A DNA stretch of 64,000 nt. Source: Castellaniella sp. MT123 (GTDB taxonomy: Bacteria > Pseudomonadota > Gammaproteobacteria > Burkholderiales > Burkholderiaceae_B). The number at the start of each line of letters is the position of its first letter. The stretch's first letter is position 1. The notes under the pieces were generated by a model. The model was not told where the DNA came from and made no database searches. It saw only the letters and a list, made by a program, of their open reading frames with translations. Positions 30,412 to 40,243 of the stretch are shown piece after piece. The DNA lies in the NCBI RefSeq assembly GCF_039614765.1, contig NZ_CP154879.1, positions 1,116,001-1,180,000 on the forward strand, written 5' to 3'. Both the position numbers and the translations under genes were made by a program.

Positions 30412-31560
30412 ATGAGCAGGCTGACACAACTTTCCACGCTTTCCGCCGCGGTTTCCCTGGCCCTGATGGGTGCGGGCACCGCGGTCGCCGCCAGCGGTCC
30501 CGTCAAGATCGGCGTGCAGGCGCCGATCACCGGGGAATACGCTGCCGAAGGCCAAGGCATCGAAAACGGCGTCAAGCTGATCGCCAAACAGCACAACGAT
30601 GCGGGTGGCGTTCTGGGTCGCAAGATCGAAGTCATCGTTTGCGACGACGAAGGCAAGGCAGCCCAGGCGGCCATCTGCGCACGCAAGCTGGTCAACGATG
30701 GCGTCACCGCCGTGATCGGCACCTACACCAGCGGCGCCGCCCTGGCCGCCGCGCCGATCTACTCGGCCGCCAACGTCATCCAGACCTCGGACGGCACCAG
30801 CGACGAACTGACCCAAAAGGGCTGGAAAACCTTCTTCCGCAATGCGCCGCCCAACAGCGACGAAGCCCAGTTCGTGGCCAACTATTTCGTCAAGGTCAAG
30901 CAATACAAGCGCATCGCCGTCCTGAGCGACCACTCCAGTTACGCCACCGGCCTGGCCAAAGCCACGGTCGATGCCCTCAAGAAAGACGGCGGCAATATCG
31001 TCAGCCAGGATTTCATCAACGCCGGCACCCAGGACTACACCGCCGTGCTGACCAAACTGAAGTCCAAGGACCCGGACGTGCTGTTCTTCTCGGGCTACTA
31101 CACTGACGGCGGGCTGATCCGCGCCCAGATGAAGCAGCTCGGCATGAACGCCGTGTTCGTGGGTGGCGACGCCAACCAGAACGAAAACTTCGCCAAGATC
31201 GCGGGCAACGCCGCCGCAGGCGCGGTCATCGTCAACGTGCCGGCCCCGGAAAACCTTCCCTATCCGGAAGCCAAGCACTTCCTGGCCGACTACACCAAGG
31301 CCTTTGGCGCGCCCCCGCCCAGCATCTACACGTTCACCAACGCCGACGGATTCCGCGCGGTCATCGCCGCCATCGAAAGCACCAAGAGCACGGAAACATC
31401 CAAGCTCATTCCCTGGCTGCACGACATGAAGAAACCCTTCGACGGCCTGACCGGCCCCTTCACCTGGGATGCCAAGGGCGAACGTATCGGCAGCCCGATG
31501 TCCGCCTTCGAAGTCCAGGCGGGCGGCGGCTACAAGACCATCTATCCGGAACCCAAATAA
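30412..31560 (+). CDS. branched-chain amino acid ABC transporter, periplasmic binding protein
   Basis: 382 residues from the ATG at 30412, with AAAAGGAG 8 bases upstream. It has a Sec signal peptide (LSAAVSLALMGAGTAVAAS, cleavage after AVA). The mature protein is a type 1 periplasmic binding fold of the LivJ class (IGVQAPITGEYAAEGQGIENG, AVIGTYTSGAALAAAPIY). LivJ-type proteins bind Leu/Ile/Val but many relatives take other amino acids or amides. The control region looks shared with putA, so proline or a related substrate is possible. It is separated from the permease genes by a terminator-like hairpin, so it is probably made in excess. Confidence 0.9.
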   Translation: MSRLTQLSTLSAAVSLALMGAGTAVAASGPVKIGVQAPITGEYAAEGQGIENGVKLIAKQHNDAGGVLGRKIEVIVCDDEGKAAQAAICARKLVNDGVTAVIGTYTSGAALAAAPIYSAANVIQTSDGTSDELTQKGWKTFFRNAPPNSDEAQFVANYFVKVKQYKRIAVLSDHSSYATGLAKATVDALKKDGGNIVSQDFINAGTQDYTAVLTKLKSKDPDVLFFSGYYTDGGLIRAQMKQLGMNAVFVGGDANQNENFAKIAGNAAAGAVIVNVPAPENLPYPEAKHFLADYTKAFGAPPPSIYTFTNADGFRAVIAAIESTKSTETSKLIPWLHDMKKPFDGLTGPFTWDAKGERIGSPMSAFEVQAGGGYKTIYPEPK

Positions 31561-31570
31561 GCCCACCGGA

Positions 31571-31611
31571 ACGTGACGCCGGCCCGATCAGGTTGCCGGC
31601 GTCACGTATTT
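31571..31611 (+). terminator. hairpin between the binding-protein and permease genes
   Basis: A 13-base perfect stem (31571-31583 with 31595-31607, built on GTGACGCCGGC) around an 11-base loop, followed by ATTTT. It lies inside the operon, 10 bases after the binding-protein stop, and probably gives partial termination or 3'-end protection. A second partial copy of the right arm (GCCGGCGTCAC) lies at 31633-31643. Confidence 0.75.
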
Positions 31612-31708
31612 TCACCGTGACCTCGTCGATCAGCCGGCGTCACTTAATCCCGATACGCGGCAGGCCAATCACCGGCCGCGCACCGGGAATCACCACGGAA
31701 ACCGCTCG

Positions 31709-32611
31709 ATGGACTTTATCCTCCAGCAATTCATCAACGGCGTCACTGTCGGCGGCATCTATGCCCTGATCGCCCTGGGCTATACGATGGTCTACGGGGT
31801 GCTGAAGATGATCAACTTCGCCCACGGCGACTTGTGCATCCTGGGCGCCTTCATCGGACTGACCACACTGACTTCCGGCGCCTTCGGCGGCCTTTCCACG
31901 CCAGTGCTGTTGATCCTGGCCTTCCTGATCGCCATGATCGTGGTCGCGGTCGTCGGCACGCTGCTTGACCAGCTGGCCTACAAACCCCTGCGCAAGGCGC
32001 ACCGGCTCGCGCCGGTGGTGTCGGCCCTGGGTGCCTCGATGCTGATCGAAAACGGCATCATGCTGATCTGGAGCCCCAACGTCCAGGTCTTCCCGAACAA
32101 TCTGCTGCCCAGCATCACCTGGCAGATCGGCGGCGCGTATCTCAGCTTCGTGCAGCTGCTGATCATCATCGGCGCCTTCGTCCTGATGACCGTCCTGTAT
32201 TTCTTCGTCCACCATACCCGGCTGGGGACCGCCATCCGCGCAACCGCCATCGATCAGGATGCCGCCCGCCTGATGGGGATCAACGTCAACCGCGTCATCG
32301 CCCTGGTGTTCATCATCGGTCCGGTGCTGGGTGCCATCGGCGGCCTGTTCATCGGGCTCTACTACCGCCAGACCTATTTCACCATGGGCTGGTCCTACGG
32401 CCTGAGCGCCTTCATCGCAGCGATCATCGGCGGTATCGGCAACATCCCCGGCGCCATGCTGGGCGGTCTGGTGCTGGGTCTGTTCAATGCCTTCGCGGCA
32501 GGCTACATCTCCAGTTCCTGGCAGGACGCAATCACATTTGCCCTGCTGATCGCCATCCTGCTGGTGCGCCCTTCGGGCCTGTTGGGTGAACGGGTTGCGG
32601 AAAAGGTCTAA
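31709..32611 (+). CDS. livH: branched-chain amino acid ABC transporter permease, LivH class
   Basis: 300 residues, almost entirely hydrophobic, with about eight membrane segments. The LivH signatures are GGIYALIALGYTMVYGVLKM and INFAHGDLCILGAFIG at the N-terminus and IGGIGNIPGAMLGGLVLG near the C-terminus. It pairs with the LivM-class permease after a gap of three bases to form the inner-membrane channel. Confidence 0.95.
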   Translation: MDFILQQFINGVTVGGIYALIALGYTMVYGVLKMINFAHGDLCILGAFIGLTTLTSGAFGGLSTPVLLILAFLIAMIVVAVVGTLLDQLAYKPLRKAHRLAPVVSALGASMLIENGIMLIWSPNVQVFPNNLLPSITWQIGGAYLSFVQLLIIIGAFVLMTVLYFFVHHTRLGTAIRATAIDQDAARLMGINVNRVIALVFIIGPVLGAIGGLFIGLYYRQTYFTMGWSYGLSAFIAAIIGGIGNIPGAMLGGLVLGLFNAFAAGYISSSWQDAITFALLIAILLVRPSGLLGERVAEKV

Positions 32612-32614
32612 GCC

Positions 32615-33604
32615 ATGAATCAAGCCAACACTACCAATTCCCGCACCGCGGTCAACCCTGCGGCCCCGTCGCTCAGCACCACCACCCGCATCCTGCGGGT
32701 ACTGGGTCCGGTGCTGTGGATCGCCGGCCTGCTGATCCCCTCGGTCATGGCCCCGGCCTGGATCACGATCGGGGGCATCTTCGCCATCTACGCCATCGTG
32801 GCGCTTTCGCAGGACATCGTCCTGGGCCGCGCCGGCATGTACGACATGGGCCACGCCGTGTATTTCGGCGTCGGAGCCTACACCAGCGCGATCCTGTCGC
32901 TGACCTTCAACTGGCCCATCTTCTGGACGATTCCGGTCGCCATGCTGCTGGCCGCCGCGCTGGGCGCGATTCTGTCCGCCCCCATCGTCAAGCTGCGCGG
33001 CGACTATCTGCTGGTGGTCACCATCGGCTTCAATGCGATCTTCGTGCTCGCCATGAAGAACAACCTGTTTGGCCTGACAGGCGGAGCCGACGGCCTGTTC
33101 GGCGTCAGCGGCCCGACGATCTTCGGTTATCCACTGATGACCCAGAGCGAGCTGTTCTACGTGAACTGGGTATTCATGGCGATCGTGCTGTGGCTGATGC
33201 GCAACCTGGACCGCTCGGCGCTGGGGCGCACCTTCCGCTACATCAAATACGACGAACTAGCCGCGACCACGCTGGGCGTCAATGCCCGCAACTACAAGGT
33301 CGCCGCCTTCGCCCTGTCGGCCGGCATCGCCGGCCTGGCCGGCACGCTGTTCGCCATGCAGCTCTCGGCGGTCAGCCCCGGCTCGTTCCAGTTCACCGAC
33401 TCGGTCGTGCTGTTCGCCATCGTGCTGGTGGGCGGCCAGGCATCCGTGCCGGGCGTGCTGCTGGGCACCGCCATGATGTTCGTGGTGCCCCAGATCTTCA
33501 CCGAATTCGCCCAATACCGCTATCTGGTCTTCGGCATCGCCATGATCCTCGTCATGGTCCTACGGCCGCAAGGCATCTGGCCGGCGCGCAAGGGAATCCT
33601 ATGA
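32615..33604 (+). CDS. livM: branched-chain amino acid ABC transporter permease, LivM class
   Basis: 329 residues. A polar ~30-residue N-terminal extension is followed by the LivM membrane core (LGRAGMYDMGHAVYFGVGAYT, LLVVTIGFNAIFVL, GLTGGADGLFGV). The C-terminal part contains ALSAGIAGLAGTLFAMQL. It overlaps livG by four bases (ATGA). Confidence 0.95.
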   Translation: MNQANTTNSRTAVNPAAPSLSTTTRILRVLGPVLWIAGLLIPSVMAPAWITIGGIFAIYAIVALSQDIVLGRAGMYDMGHAVYFGVGAYTSAILSLTFNWPIFWTIPVAMLLAAALGAILSAPIVKLRGDYLLVVTIGFNAIFVLAMKNNLFGLTGGADGLFGVSGPTIFGYPLMTQSELFYVNWVFMAIVLWLMRNLDRSALGRTFRYIKYDELAATTLGVNARNYKVAAFALSAGIAGLAGTLFAMQLSAVSPGSFQFTDSVVLFAIVLVGGQASVPGVLLGTAMMFVVPQIFTEFAQYRYLVFGIAMILVMVLRPQGIWPARKGIL

Positions 33605-34448
33605 ATCCGCCCCTTTCCTCCTCTCAATCGTCTTCGGCCGACACCCTGCTGGAACTGGACGGCATCGGCATCAGCTTCGGTGGCCTGCGCGCCGTCGACG
33701 AACTCAGCTTCAAGATCCGCCAGGGTGAAATCGTCGGCCTGATCGGCCCCAACGGCGCCGGCAAGACCACGGTTTTCAACATGATCACCGGCGTCTACAA
33801 ACCCACGGACGGCCGCATCCGCTGGCACGGCCACGACGTCACGGGCCTGGCGCCCCACCTGTTGGCCAAAGCCGGCATCCGGCGCACGTTCCAGACCATC
33901 CGCCTGTTTGCCGACATGACCGTGCTGGAAAACGTCATCGCCGGCCAGCATCTGCTGATGCGCCAGTCGTGGTGGCAGGGGCTGTTGCGCACCCCGACCC
34001 AGCGCCACGAGGAACACGCCCTGGTCGAACGCGCCATGGAAGTCCTGCGGCAGCTGGATCTGGCCGATGTCGCCCAGGAGATCGCCACGTCGCTGCCCTA
34101 CGGGGCGCAGCGTCGGGTGGAAATGGCACGCACACTGGTCGCCAAACCGGAACTGATCATTCTGGACGAGCCGGCCGCAGGCCTGAACGAGCAGGAATCC
34201 GCAGTCCTGAACGACACGATCCGCGCCATCCGCGACTCCGGCATCACCGTCATTCTGGTCGAGCACGACATGAGTGTGGTGATGAACGTCACCGACAACA
34301 TCGTCGTCATCAACTTCGGCAAGAAGATCGCCGAGGGCAAACCCGAGGAAATCCGCACCAATCCGCTGGTGATCGAAGCCTATCTGGGCCAGGACGACGA
34401 CGAGGACGACCCCCTGATGAACGCCATCCACGAAGAACAGGCTCAGTC

Positions 34449-34452
<4 letters not shown>
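33601..34452 (+). CDS. livG: branched-chain amino acid ABC transporter ATP-binding protein, LivG class
   Basis: 283 residues. Walker [10 protein letters not shown], the LivG-typical [18 protein letters not shown], the signature region [15 protein letters not shown], Walker [14 protein letters not shown] and HDMSVVMNV. The start at 33601 overlaps the livM stop; the long open frame upstream in this phase is a shadow. A Ser-rich N-terminus and an acidic C-terminus (DDDEDD) extend the usual ~255-residue core. Confidence 0.95.
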
Positions 34453-35159
<707 letters not shown>

Positions 35160-35196
35160 TCCTCCAGCGGCGGATCCGGCTGCCATACGGACACCC

Positions 35197-35237
35197 AACA
35201 CCCCGATGCCGGCCACTCCCGGCATCGGGGTGTTTTT
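35197..35237 (+). terminator. intrinsic terminator after the liv operon
   Basis: A 16-base perfect stem (35197-35212 pairing with 35219-35234) with a 6-base loop, running into a T-run. It is one of the strongest terminators in the window. Confidence 0.9.
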
Positions 35238-35366
35238 GATGGACGGCATGGTCGGCACCAGTGCCATAGGCCGCACCCCCACAGCCGGGCGCTGGGCGAA
35301 ATCATCCGCGGATCCGGGTTATCCTGTCGCATTCCCGATTTCCCATCACACAGCAAGGAGCCATCC

Positions 35367-35648
35367 ATGACTCAAGCCACCGCTCGCCACATTCTGGTCG
35401 ATACCGAAGAGCAATGCCTGCAACTGAAGACCGACATCGAAAACGGTGCGGATTTCGCCGCTGTCGCCCGCGACCATTCCAGCTGCCCGTCCAGCCGTGA
35501 CGGCGGCAATCTGGGCTCCTTCGGCCGCGGTCAGATGGTGCCGGAATTCGATACAGTGGTGTTCAGCGCGCCGGTCGGCGTGGTCCAGGGGCCTGTGCGC
35601 ACACAGTTCGGGTATCACCTGGTGGAAGTGACGGACCGGCAGGACTAA
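35367..35648 (+). CDS. ppiC: parvulin-type peptidyl-prolyl cis-trans isomerase
   Basis: 93 residues forming one minimal parvulin domain, with ARHILVDTEEQC at the start, the GGNLGSFGRGQMVPEFD loop and FGYHLVEVTDRQ at the end. There is no signal peptide, so it is cytoplasmic like E. coli PpiC (93 residues). It has its own transcription unit between the liv terminator and the convergent putA. Confidence 0.93.
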   Translation: MTQATARHILVDTEEQCLQLKTDIENGADFAAVARDHSSCPSSRDGGNLGSFGRGQMVPEFDTVVFSAPVGVVQGPVRTQFGYHLVEVTDRQD

Positions 35649-35663
35649 CGATCCCGGCGAAGA

Positions 35664-35681
35664 AGGGTCCGCAGGGGCCCT
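35664..35681. terminator. weak hairpin between convergent ppiC and putA
   Basis: AGGGTCC pairs with GGGCCCT around a 4-base loop, including one G-T pair, and there is no T-run. It is in the right place between convergent genes but is not a convincing intrinsic terminator. Confidence 0.3.
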
Positions 35682-35694
35682 CCCTCGCCCGGAA

Positions 35695-38600
35695 TCACCC
35701 GACCATCATCAGGCTGGCGTTGCCGCCGGCGGCGGCGGTGTTGATGCAGATGGACACCTCGCGCACCAGCATCTCCAGCGGATAGCCGACGCCACTGGCC
35801 AGCTCGTGAGAGCGCCGTGCCAGGACCGGGATGACCGGTCCCGGGCGCGCAGCGACCGAGCGCGTCAGGGTCAGCAGATCGTCGCCATCGCCTTCGAAGA
35901 GCGCGACTTGGAAATCGGCCGATTCGACGGCATCAGGGGCCACCCAACGGACCGGATCCATCGCGCGATGCTGCTGGTGGAATGCGCGCACATCGGGTGA
36001 GTCCACCCAGAGCATGGCGTTGCCGGTGCGTTGGCAAGCCTGCAGCTGGGCTTGGGCGCCGGCGGCGCTGACCGCCCGGCAGAGCACCGTGCCCCGGGGC
36101 TTCAATCGATAGTGATTGGTCTCGCCCGTGGGACCAGGCAGCTCCAGCGGCTGCGCGTCCTGTCCCACGACACCGTCGACCGGCAGGGCGTTCGTGGACA
36201 CCGACAGCAGTCGATGCAGATACAGCGGCCCACCCGCCTTCGGACCCGTACCCGACAGGCCTTCGCCGCCGAATGGCTGCACGCCCACGGTGGCGCCCAC
36301 GATGTTGCGATTGACGTAGATGTTGCCAACCTGGATGCGACCGGTGACGTGCCGCACGGTTTCATCCAGCCGGGTGTGCACGCCGAAAGTCAGCCCATAG
36401 CCGCGCCCGTTGATAGCGTCGATGACCGCATCCAGATCTTCACGCCGGTAGCGCAGGACGTGCAGCACCGGCCCGAAGACTTCGCGTTCGAGTTCGGCGA
36501 TATCGGAAATCTCGATCAGGGTCGGCGCCACGAAAGTGCCGAAACGCACCTGCTCGTCGTCCAGCGCTTGACGGTCGATGGCGTGGCCAGCGGCCTGCAT
36601 GCCCTGGATGTGGCGCTCGATCATGGCCTGGGCATCGGCATCGATGACCGGACCGATGTCGGTGGACAGCAGTTCCGGACGCCCGACCCGCAATTCGTTC
36701 ATGGCGCCGCGCAACATGCCCAGCGTGCGGTCGGCGCAGTCTTCCTGCACGCACAACACGCGCAAGGCCGAGCAGCGCTGACCGGCGGAATCGAAGGCGG
36801 AACTGAGCACGTCATAGACGACCTGCTCGGTCAGGGCGGACGAATCCACGATCATCGCGTTCTGGCCGCCGGTTTCGGCGATCAGGGGGACCGGATGGCC
36901 CGCGCCATTCAGGCGCTGGGCCAACGTGGCCGCGATAAGTTTGGCGACCTCGGTCGAACCCGTGAACATGACGCCACGCACCACCGGGCTGGCGACCAGT
37001 GCGGCACCCACGGTTTCCCCATGGCCGGGCAGCAACTGTACGGCAGCATGCGGAATACCCGCCCGATGCAGCACCGATACCCCATAGGCGGCGATCAGAT
37101 TGGTCTGTTCGGCGGGCTTGGCCAACACGACATTGCCGGCGGCCAGGGCCGCGCTGACCTGACCGGTGAAGATGGCCAGCGGGAAGTTCCAGGGGCTGAT
37201 GCACAGCACCGGCCCGAGCGGCCGATGACTGTCGTTGGAGAATTCCTCTTCGATGCGCACCGCATAGTAGCGCAGGAAATCCACGGCCTCGCGCACTTCC
37301 GACACGGCATTCGGAAAGGACTTGCCGGCCTCGCGCACGATCAGCCCGATGGACACCTGCATCTCGTCTTCCAGCAGCTGCGCGGCATGGCGCAGGCACT
37401 GCGCACGCTCGGCCACCGGCGTGGCCTGCCAGATGGGCGCGGCATATTCAGCACGCTTCAGGGCCGCCTGGACGTCCGCCTCGTCGGCCTCGACCAGTTG
37501 GCCGACCACATCGCGATGATCGGCGGGGTTCAGGACGGGTTGGGCGCGATCGGACTGCCATTCGCCGGGAGGCGACGCTTGCCAGACCTGGCCGGCGCTA
37601 CCCAGCAGGGCAGCCGCCAGCGATCCCAGCCGATGCTCGTTGCTGAGGTCCAGACCGGCCGAATTGGCCCGATTTTCCCGGGACTGGTACAGATCGCGCG
37701 GCAAGGGAATGCGTTCGTGCGGAGCCCCCAGGGGCTGGATGGCGCGAGCCTTGCGCACCGGATCCTCGATCAAATGATCGATGGGGATGTCCTTGTCACC
37801 GATCTGGTTGACAAAGGACGTATTGGCGCCGTTTTCCAGCAGGCGGCGCACCAGATAGGCCAGCAAGGTTTCGTGCGTGCCCACCGGCGCATAGACGCGG
37901 CAAGGCCGGTTCAGATGGCCCTTGGCCACCGGGCCGACGACTTCCTCGTACAGCGGTTCACCCATGCCGTGCAGGCACTGGAACTCGTACTGCCCGGGAT
38001 AGTAGTTTTCGCCCGCCAGATGATAGATGGATGCGAGCGTCTGGGCGTTGTGCGTGGCGAACTGCGGAAAGACCGCGTCCGGCGCTGACAGGAGCTTGCG
38101 CGCACAGGCCAGGTAGGACACGTCGGTATGCACCTTGCGCGTGTAGACCGGATAGCCTTCCAGGCCGTCGATCTGCGCGCGCTTGATCTCGGAATCCCAG
38201 TAGGCGCCCTTGACCAGGCGCACCATCAGGCGATGTTTGCTGCGGCGGGCCAGATCGATCACGAAATCGATCACGAAGGGTGCCCGCTTCTGGTAGGCCT
38301 GGATCACGAAACCGATGCCGTTCCAGCCGCGCAGGCGCTCATCGAAGCACAGGGCTTCGAGCAGGTCGAGCGAGAGTTCCAGCCGATCGGCCTCTTCCGC
38401 ATCGATGTTCAGACCGATATCGTAGCGCCGCGCCAGGGCCGAGAGTTCGATCATGCGCGGCAACAGTTCGGCCATGACACGGTCGCGCTGCGCGCGGGCA
38501 TAGCGCGGGTGCAACGCAGACAGCTTGATGGAGATGCCGGGGCCTTCGTAGATGCCGCGCCCCTGCGAGGCCTTGCCGATGGCGTGGATCGCCTGCTCGT

Positions 38601-39480
38601 AGGAACGGTAATAGTGGGCGGCGTCTTCCGCCGTGGTGGCCGCCTCGCCCAGCATATCGTAGGAATAGCGAAAGCCGATCTCTTCGAACTTGCGGCTGTT
38701 GGCCAGCGCCGACGAGATCGTCTGGCCGGTGACGAACTGCTCGCCCATCAGGCGCATGGCCATGTTCACGCCGCGCCGGATCAGCGGTTCGCCGCCTTTC
38801 GCGATCAGACGGGTCAGCGCCTGGGACAGGTTCTGTTCGCTGTTGACGCTGACGAGTTTACCGGTGACGAGCAGCCCCCAGGTCGCCGCGTTGACGAACA
38901 TCGACCGGGATTCGCCCACGTGGGCACGCCAGTCGCCGCGGCTGATCTTATCGCGGATCAGCGCATCGCGCGTGGCCTGATCGGGAATACGCAGCAGAGC
39001 CTCGGCCAGACACATCAGGGCAACCCCTTCCTGGCTGGAGAGCGAGAATTCCTGGATCAGGCCCTCGACGCCGCCACCCTTGCGTTTGCTACGCAGCGTC
39101 TGGACCAGGCGCCGGGCCAGGGTCTCGACCTGATCCGCCTGCGGCGAGCCTGCCTGATCGAGCAACATGGCGACGCATTCGGGTTCGGGCCGCCGGTAGG
39201 CGGCTGTGATCGCCGAGCGCAGCACCGATTGCGGCTGGATCTCCTGGGCGAACTCATAGAACGGTGTTTGTGGATCCGGCTCGGTGGGTGCGTCGGATTC
39301 GGCGGTTTCCGAACGATGATCGATGTCGGCCGGCAGCTGGCCACGCTCGATGGCCTCGACATAGGTCAGCAGGGCTTGCTTGTGCAGCCAGTGGGGCGTG
39401 CACCCCAGTTTGTCCGCCTGCAGCCGCAAACGGTCACGCAAGGTCTCATCGACCTTCACACCCAGGGTAACAGTCGCCAT
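35695..39480 (-). CDS. putA: trifunctional PutA: transcriptional repressor, proline dehydrogenase, glutamate-semialdehyde dehydrogenase
   Basis: PutA oxidises proline to P5C (FAD domain) and P5C to glutamate (NAD domain). The 1261-residue product begins with a ribbon-helix-helix DNA-binding domain (VTLGVKVDETLRDRLRLQAD, residues 3-50), so this is the trifunctional kind that also represses its own gene. The PRODH barrel occupies roughly residues 250-560 (SIKLSALHPRYARAQ, RLVKGAYWDSEIKRAQ). The aldehyde dehydrogenase domain is roughly 640-1110, with the Glu in IAETGGQNAMIVDS and the Cys in GQRCSALRVL. The paired operator-like boxes upstream, shared with the liv operon, fit autoregulation. Confidence 0.97.
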   Translation of the reverse strand: MATVTLGVKVDETLRDRLRLQADKLGCTPHWLHKQALLTYVEAIERGQLPADIDHRSETAESDAPTEPDPQTPFYEFAQEIQPQSVLRSAITAAYRRPEPECVAMLLDQAGSPQADQVETLARRLVQTLRSKRKGGGVEGLIQEFSLSSQEGVALMCLAEALLRIPDQATRDALIRDKISRGDWRAHVGESRSMFVNAATWGLLVTGKLVSVNSEQNLSQALTRLIAKGGEPLIRRGVNMAMRLMGEQFVTGQTISSALANSRKFEEIGFRYSYDMLGEAATTAEDAAHYYRSYEQAIHAIGKASQGRGIYEGPGISIKLSALHPRYARAQRDRVMAELLPRMIELSALARRYDIGLNIDAEEADRLELSLDLLEALCFDERLRGWNGIGFVIQAYQKRAPFVIDFVIDLARRSKHRLMVRLVKGAYWDSEIKRAQIDGLEGYPVYTRKVHTDVSYLACARKLLSAPDAVFPQFATHNAQTLASIYHLAGENYYPGQYEFQCLHGMGEPLYEEVVGPVAKGHLNRPCRVYAPVGTHETLLAYLVRRLLENGANTSFVNQIGDKDIPIDHLIEDPVRKARAIQPLGAPHERIPLPRDLYQSRENRANSAGLDLSNEHRLGSLAAALLGSAGQVWQASPPGEWQSDRAQPVLNPADHRDVVGQLVEADEADVQAALKRAEYAAPIWQATPVAERAQCLRHAAQLLEDEMQVSIGLIVREAGKSFPNAVSEVREAVDFLRYYAVRIEEEFSNDSHRPLGPVLCISPWNFPLAIFTGQVSAALAAGNVVLAKPAEQTNLIAAYGVSVLHRAGIPHAAVQLLPGHGETVGAALVASPVVRGVMFTGSTEVAKLIAATLAQRLNGAGHPVPLIAETGGQNAMIVDSSALTEQVVYDVLSSAFDSAGQRCSALRVLCVQEDCADRTLGMLRGAMNELRVGRPELLSTDIGPVIDADAQAMIERHIQGMQAAGHAIDRQALDDEQVRFGTFVAPTLIEISDIAELEREVFGPVLHVLRYRREDLDAVIDAINGRGYGLTFGVHTRLDETVRHVTGRIQVGNIYVNRNIVGATVGVQPFGGEGLSGTGPKAGGPLYLHRLLSVSTNALPVDGVVGQDAQPLELPGPTGETNHYRLKPRGTVLCRAVSAAGAQAQLQACQRTGNAMLWVDSPDVRAFHQQHRAMDPVRWVAPDAVESADFQVALFEGDGDDLLTLTRSVAARPGPVIPVLARRSHELASGVGYPLEMLVREVSICINTAAAGGNASLMMVG

Positions 39481-39552
39481 GATCGGGTTCTCGGTGAATC
39501 AGCGCACACCGTCCCCATGACGAGTGCATGTCAGTCACCGAGCATACTATAA

Positions 39553-39606
39553 GGTTGTACCTCTTCCTACCATTATGGTTAACCCGAAAATCAATCAAGT
39601 ACAACC
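39553..39606 (-). promoter_or_regulatory. candidate PutA operator region of putA
   Basis: On the minus strand GGTTGTACT (39606-39598) is followed after 13 bases by the palindrome GGTTAACC (39584-39577) and then by GGTACAACC (39561-39553), the inverse of GGTTGTACC. Known E. coli PutA sites contain GTTGCA. The first box overlaps the 3' end of pqiC. Confidence 0.55.
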
Positions 39607-40233
39607 GTATTGAGCATTCCCCGAACCCGTCGGTAAACCGTGCGCCCCAGACGCGCGATCCGCCGCCATCAGCGCAGCCAGAGACCACACCGCTTGCCGC
39701 TGGGCATCGACCAGCGCCGGAATCCCCGAGGCGGCTGGAACCCGGATGCGGGCCTGGCAGACCAGTGCCTGGGCAGTGCCGGGCAAACGATCCGTCCAGA
39801 CGGCGGCCAGATCGGCGCCCTGGTTCCACAGCAGGTCGAACCGGGTCACCCGAACCTCGATCTGGCGCACTGGCCTATCCCGGGCGCCAGGCAGACGTTG
39901 CAGGTCCGGCACCCCCAGAGAGGCCGCCACTCGCGCCGCCAGTACCGTCTGGATCTGATCGGCCAGCGGCCCCGCCCACAGGGAATCGTTGAGCACCTGA
40001 ACCGCAGGGTCCGAGGCCGCATCGCGCACCAGCAACTGCGGCCGGTCCGCATCGGCGGGAATCCGCAGGACCTGCAGGCGCAGGCCATAGGATGGCGTGG
40101 CCGGCAACCCGGATGCGGCGCCCGGCGCCTGGACCATCGGCCCGTCCAGGCTGTAATAACGGCTGGGTGCGCCGGCGCAGGCGCCCAGCAGGCTCGTCAC
40201 GCTACAGATCAACACCAGAAACAGTCGTCGCAT
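39595..40233 (-). CDS. pqiC: PqiC-like outer-membrane lipoprotein (ABC-type transport auxiliary family)
   Basis: 212 residues with a lipoprotein signal peptide: LFLVLICSVTSLLGAC, with the lipobox LGAC and the Cys at about residue 19. The mature part starts SRYYSLDGP, as in PqiC/YmbA. PqiC anchors the end of the periplasm-spanning PqiB tunnel at the outer membrane. The ATG at 40233 is 11 bases after the pqiB stop. Its last codons overlap a putA operator box. Confidence 0.9.
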   Translation of the reverse strand: MRRLFLVLICSVTSLLGACAGAPSRYYSLDGPMVQAPGAASGLPATPSYGLRLQVLRIPADADRPQLLVRDAASDPAVQVLNDSLWAGPLADQIQTVLAARVAASLGVPDLQRLPGARDRPVRQIEVRVTRFDLLWNQGADLAAVWTDRLPGTAQALVCQARIRVPAASGIPALVDAQRQAVWSLAALMAADRASGAHGLPTGSGNAQYGCT

Positions 40234-40243
40234 CGGATTTTTC

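Noticed and set aside
36031-38088. 685-residue plus-strand open frame opposite putA
   Set aside because: Shadow of the PutA reading frame in high-GC DNA.
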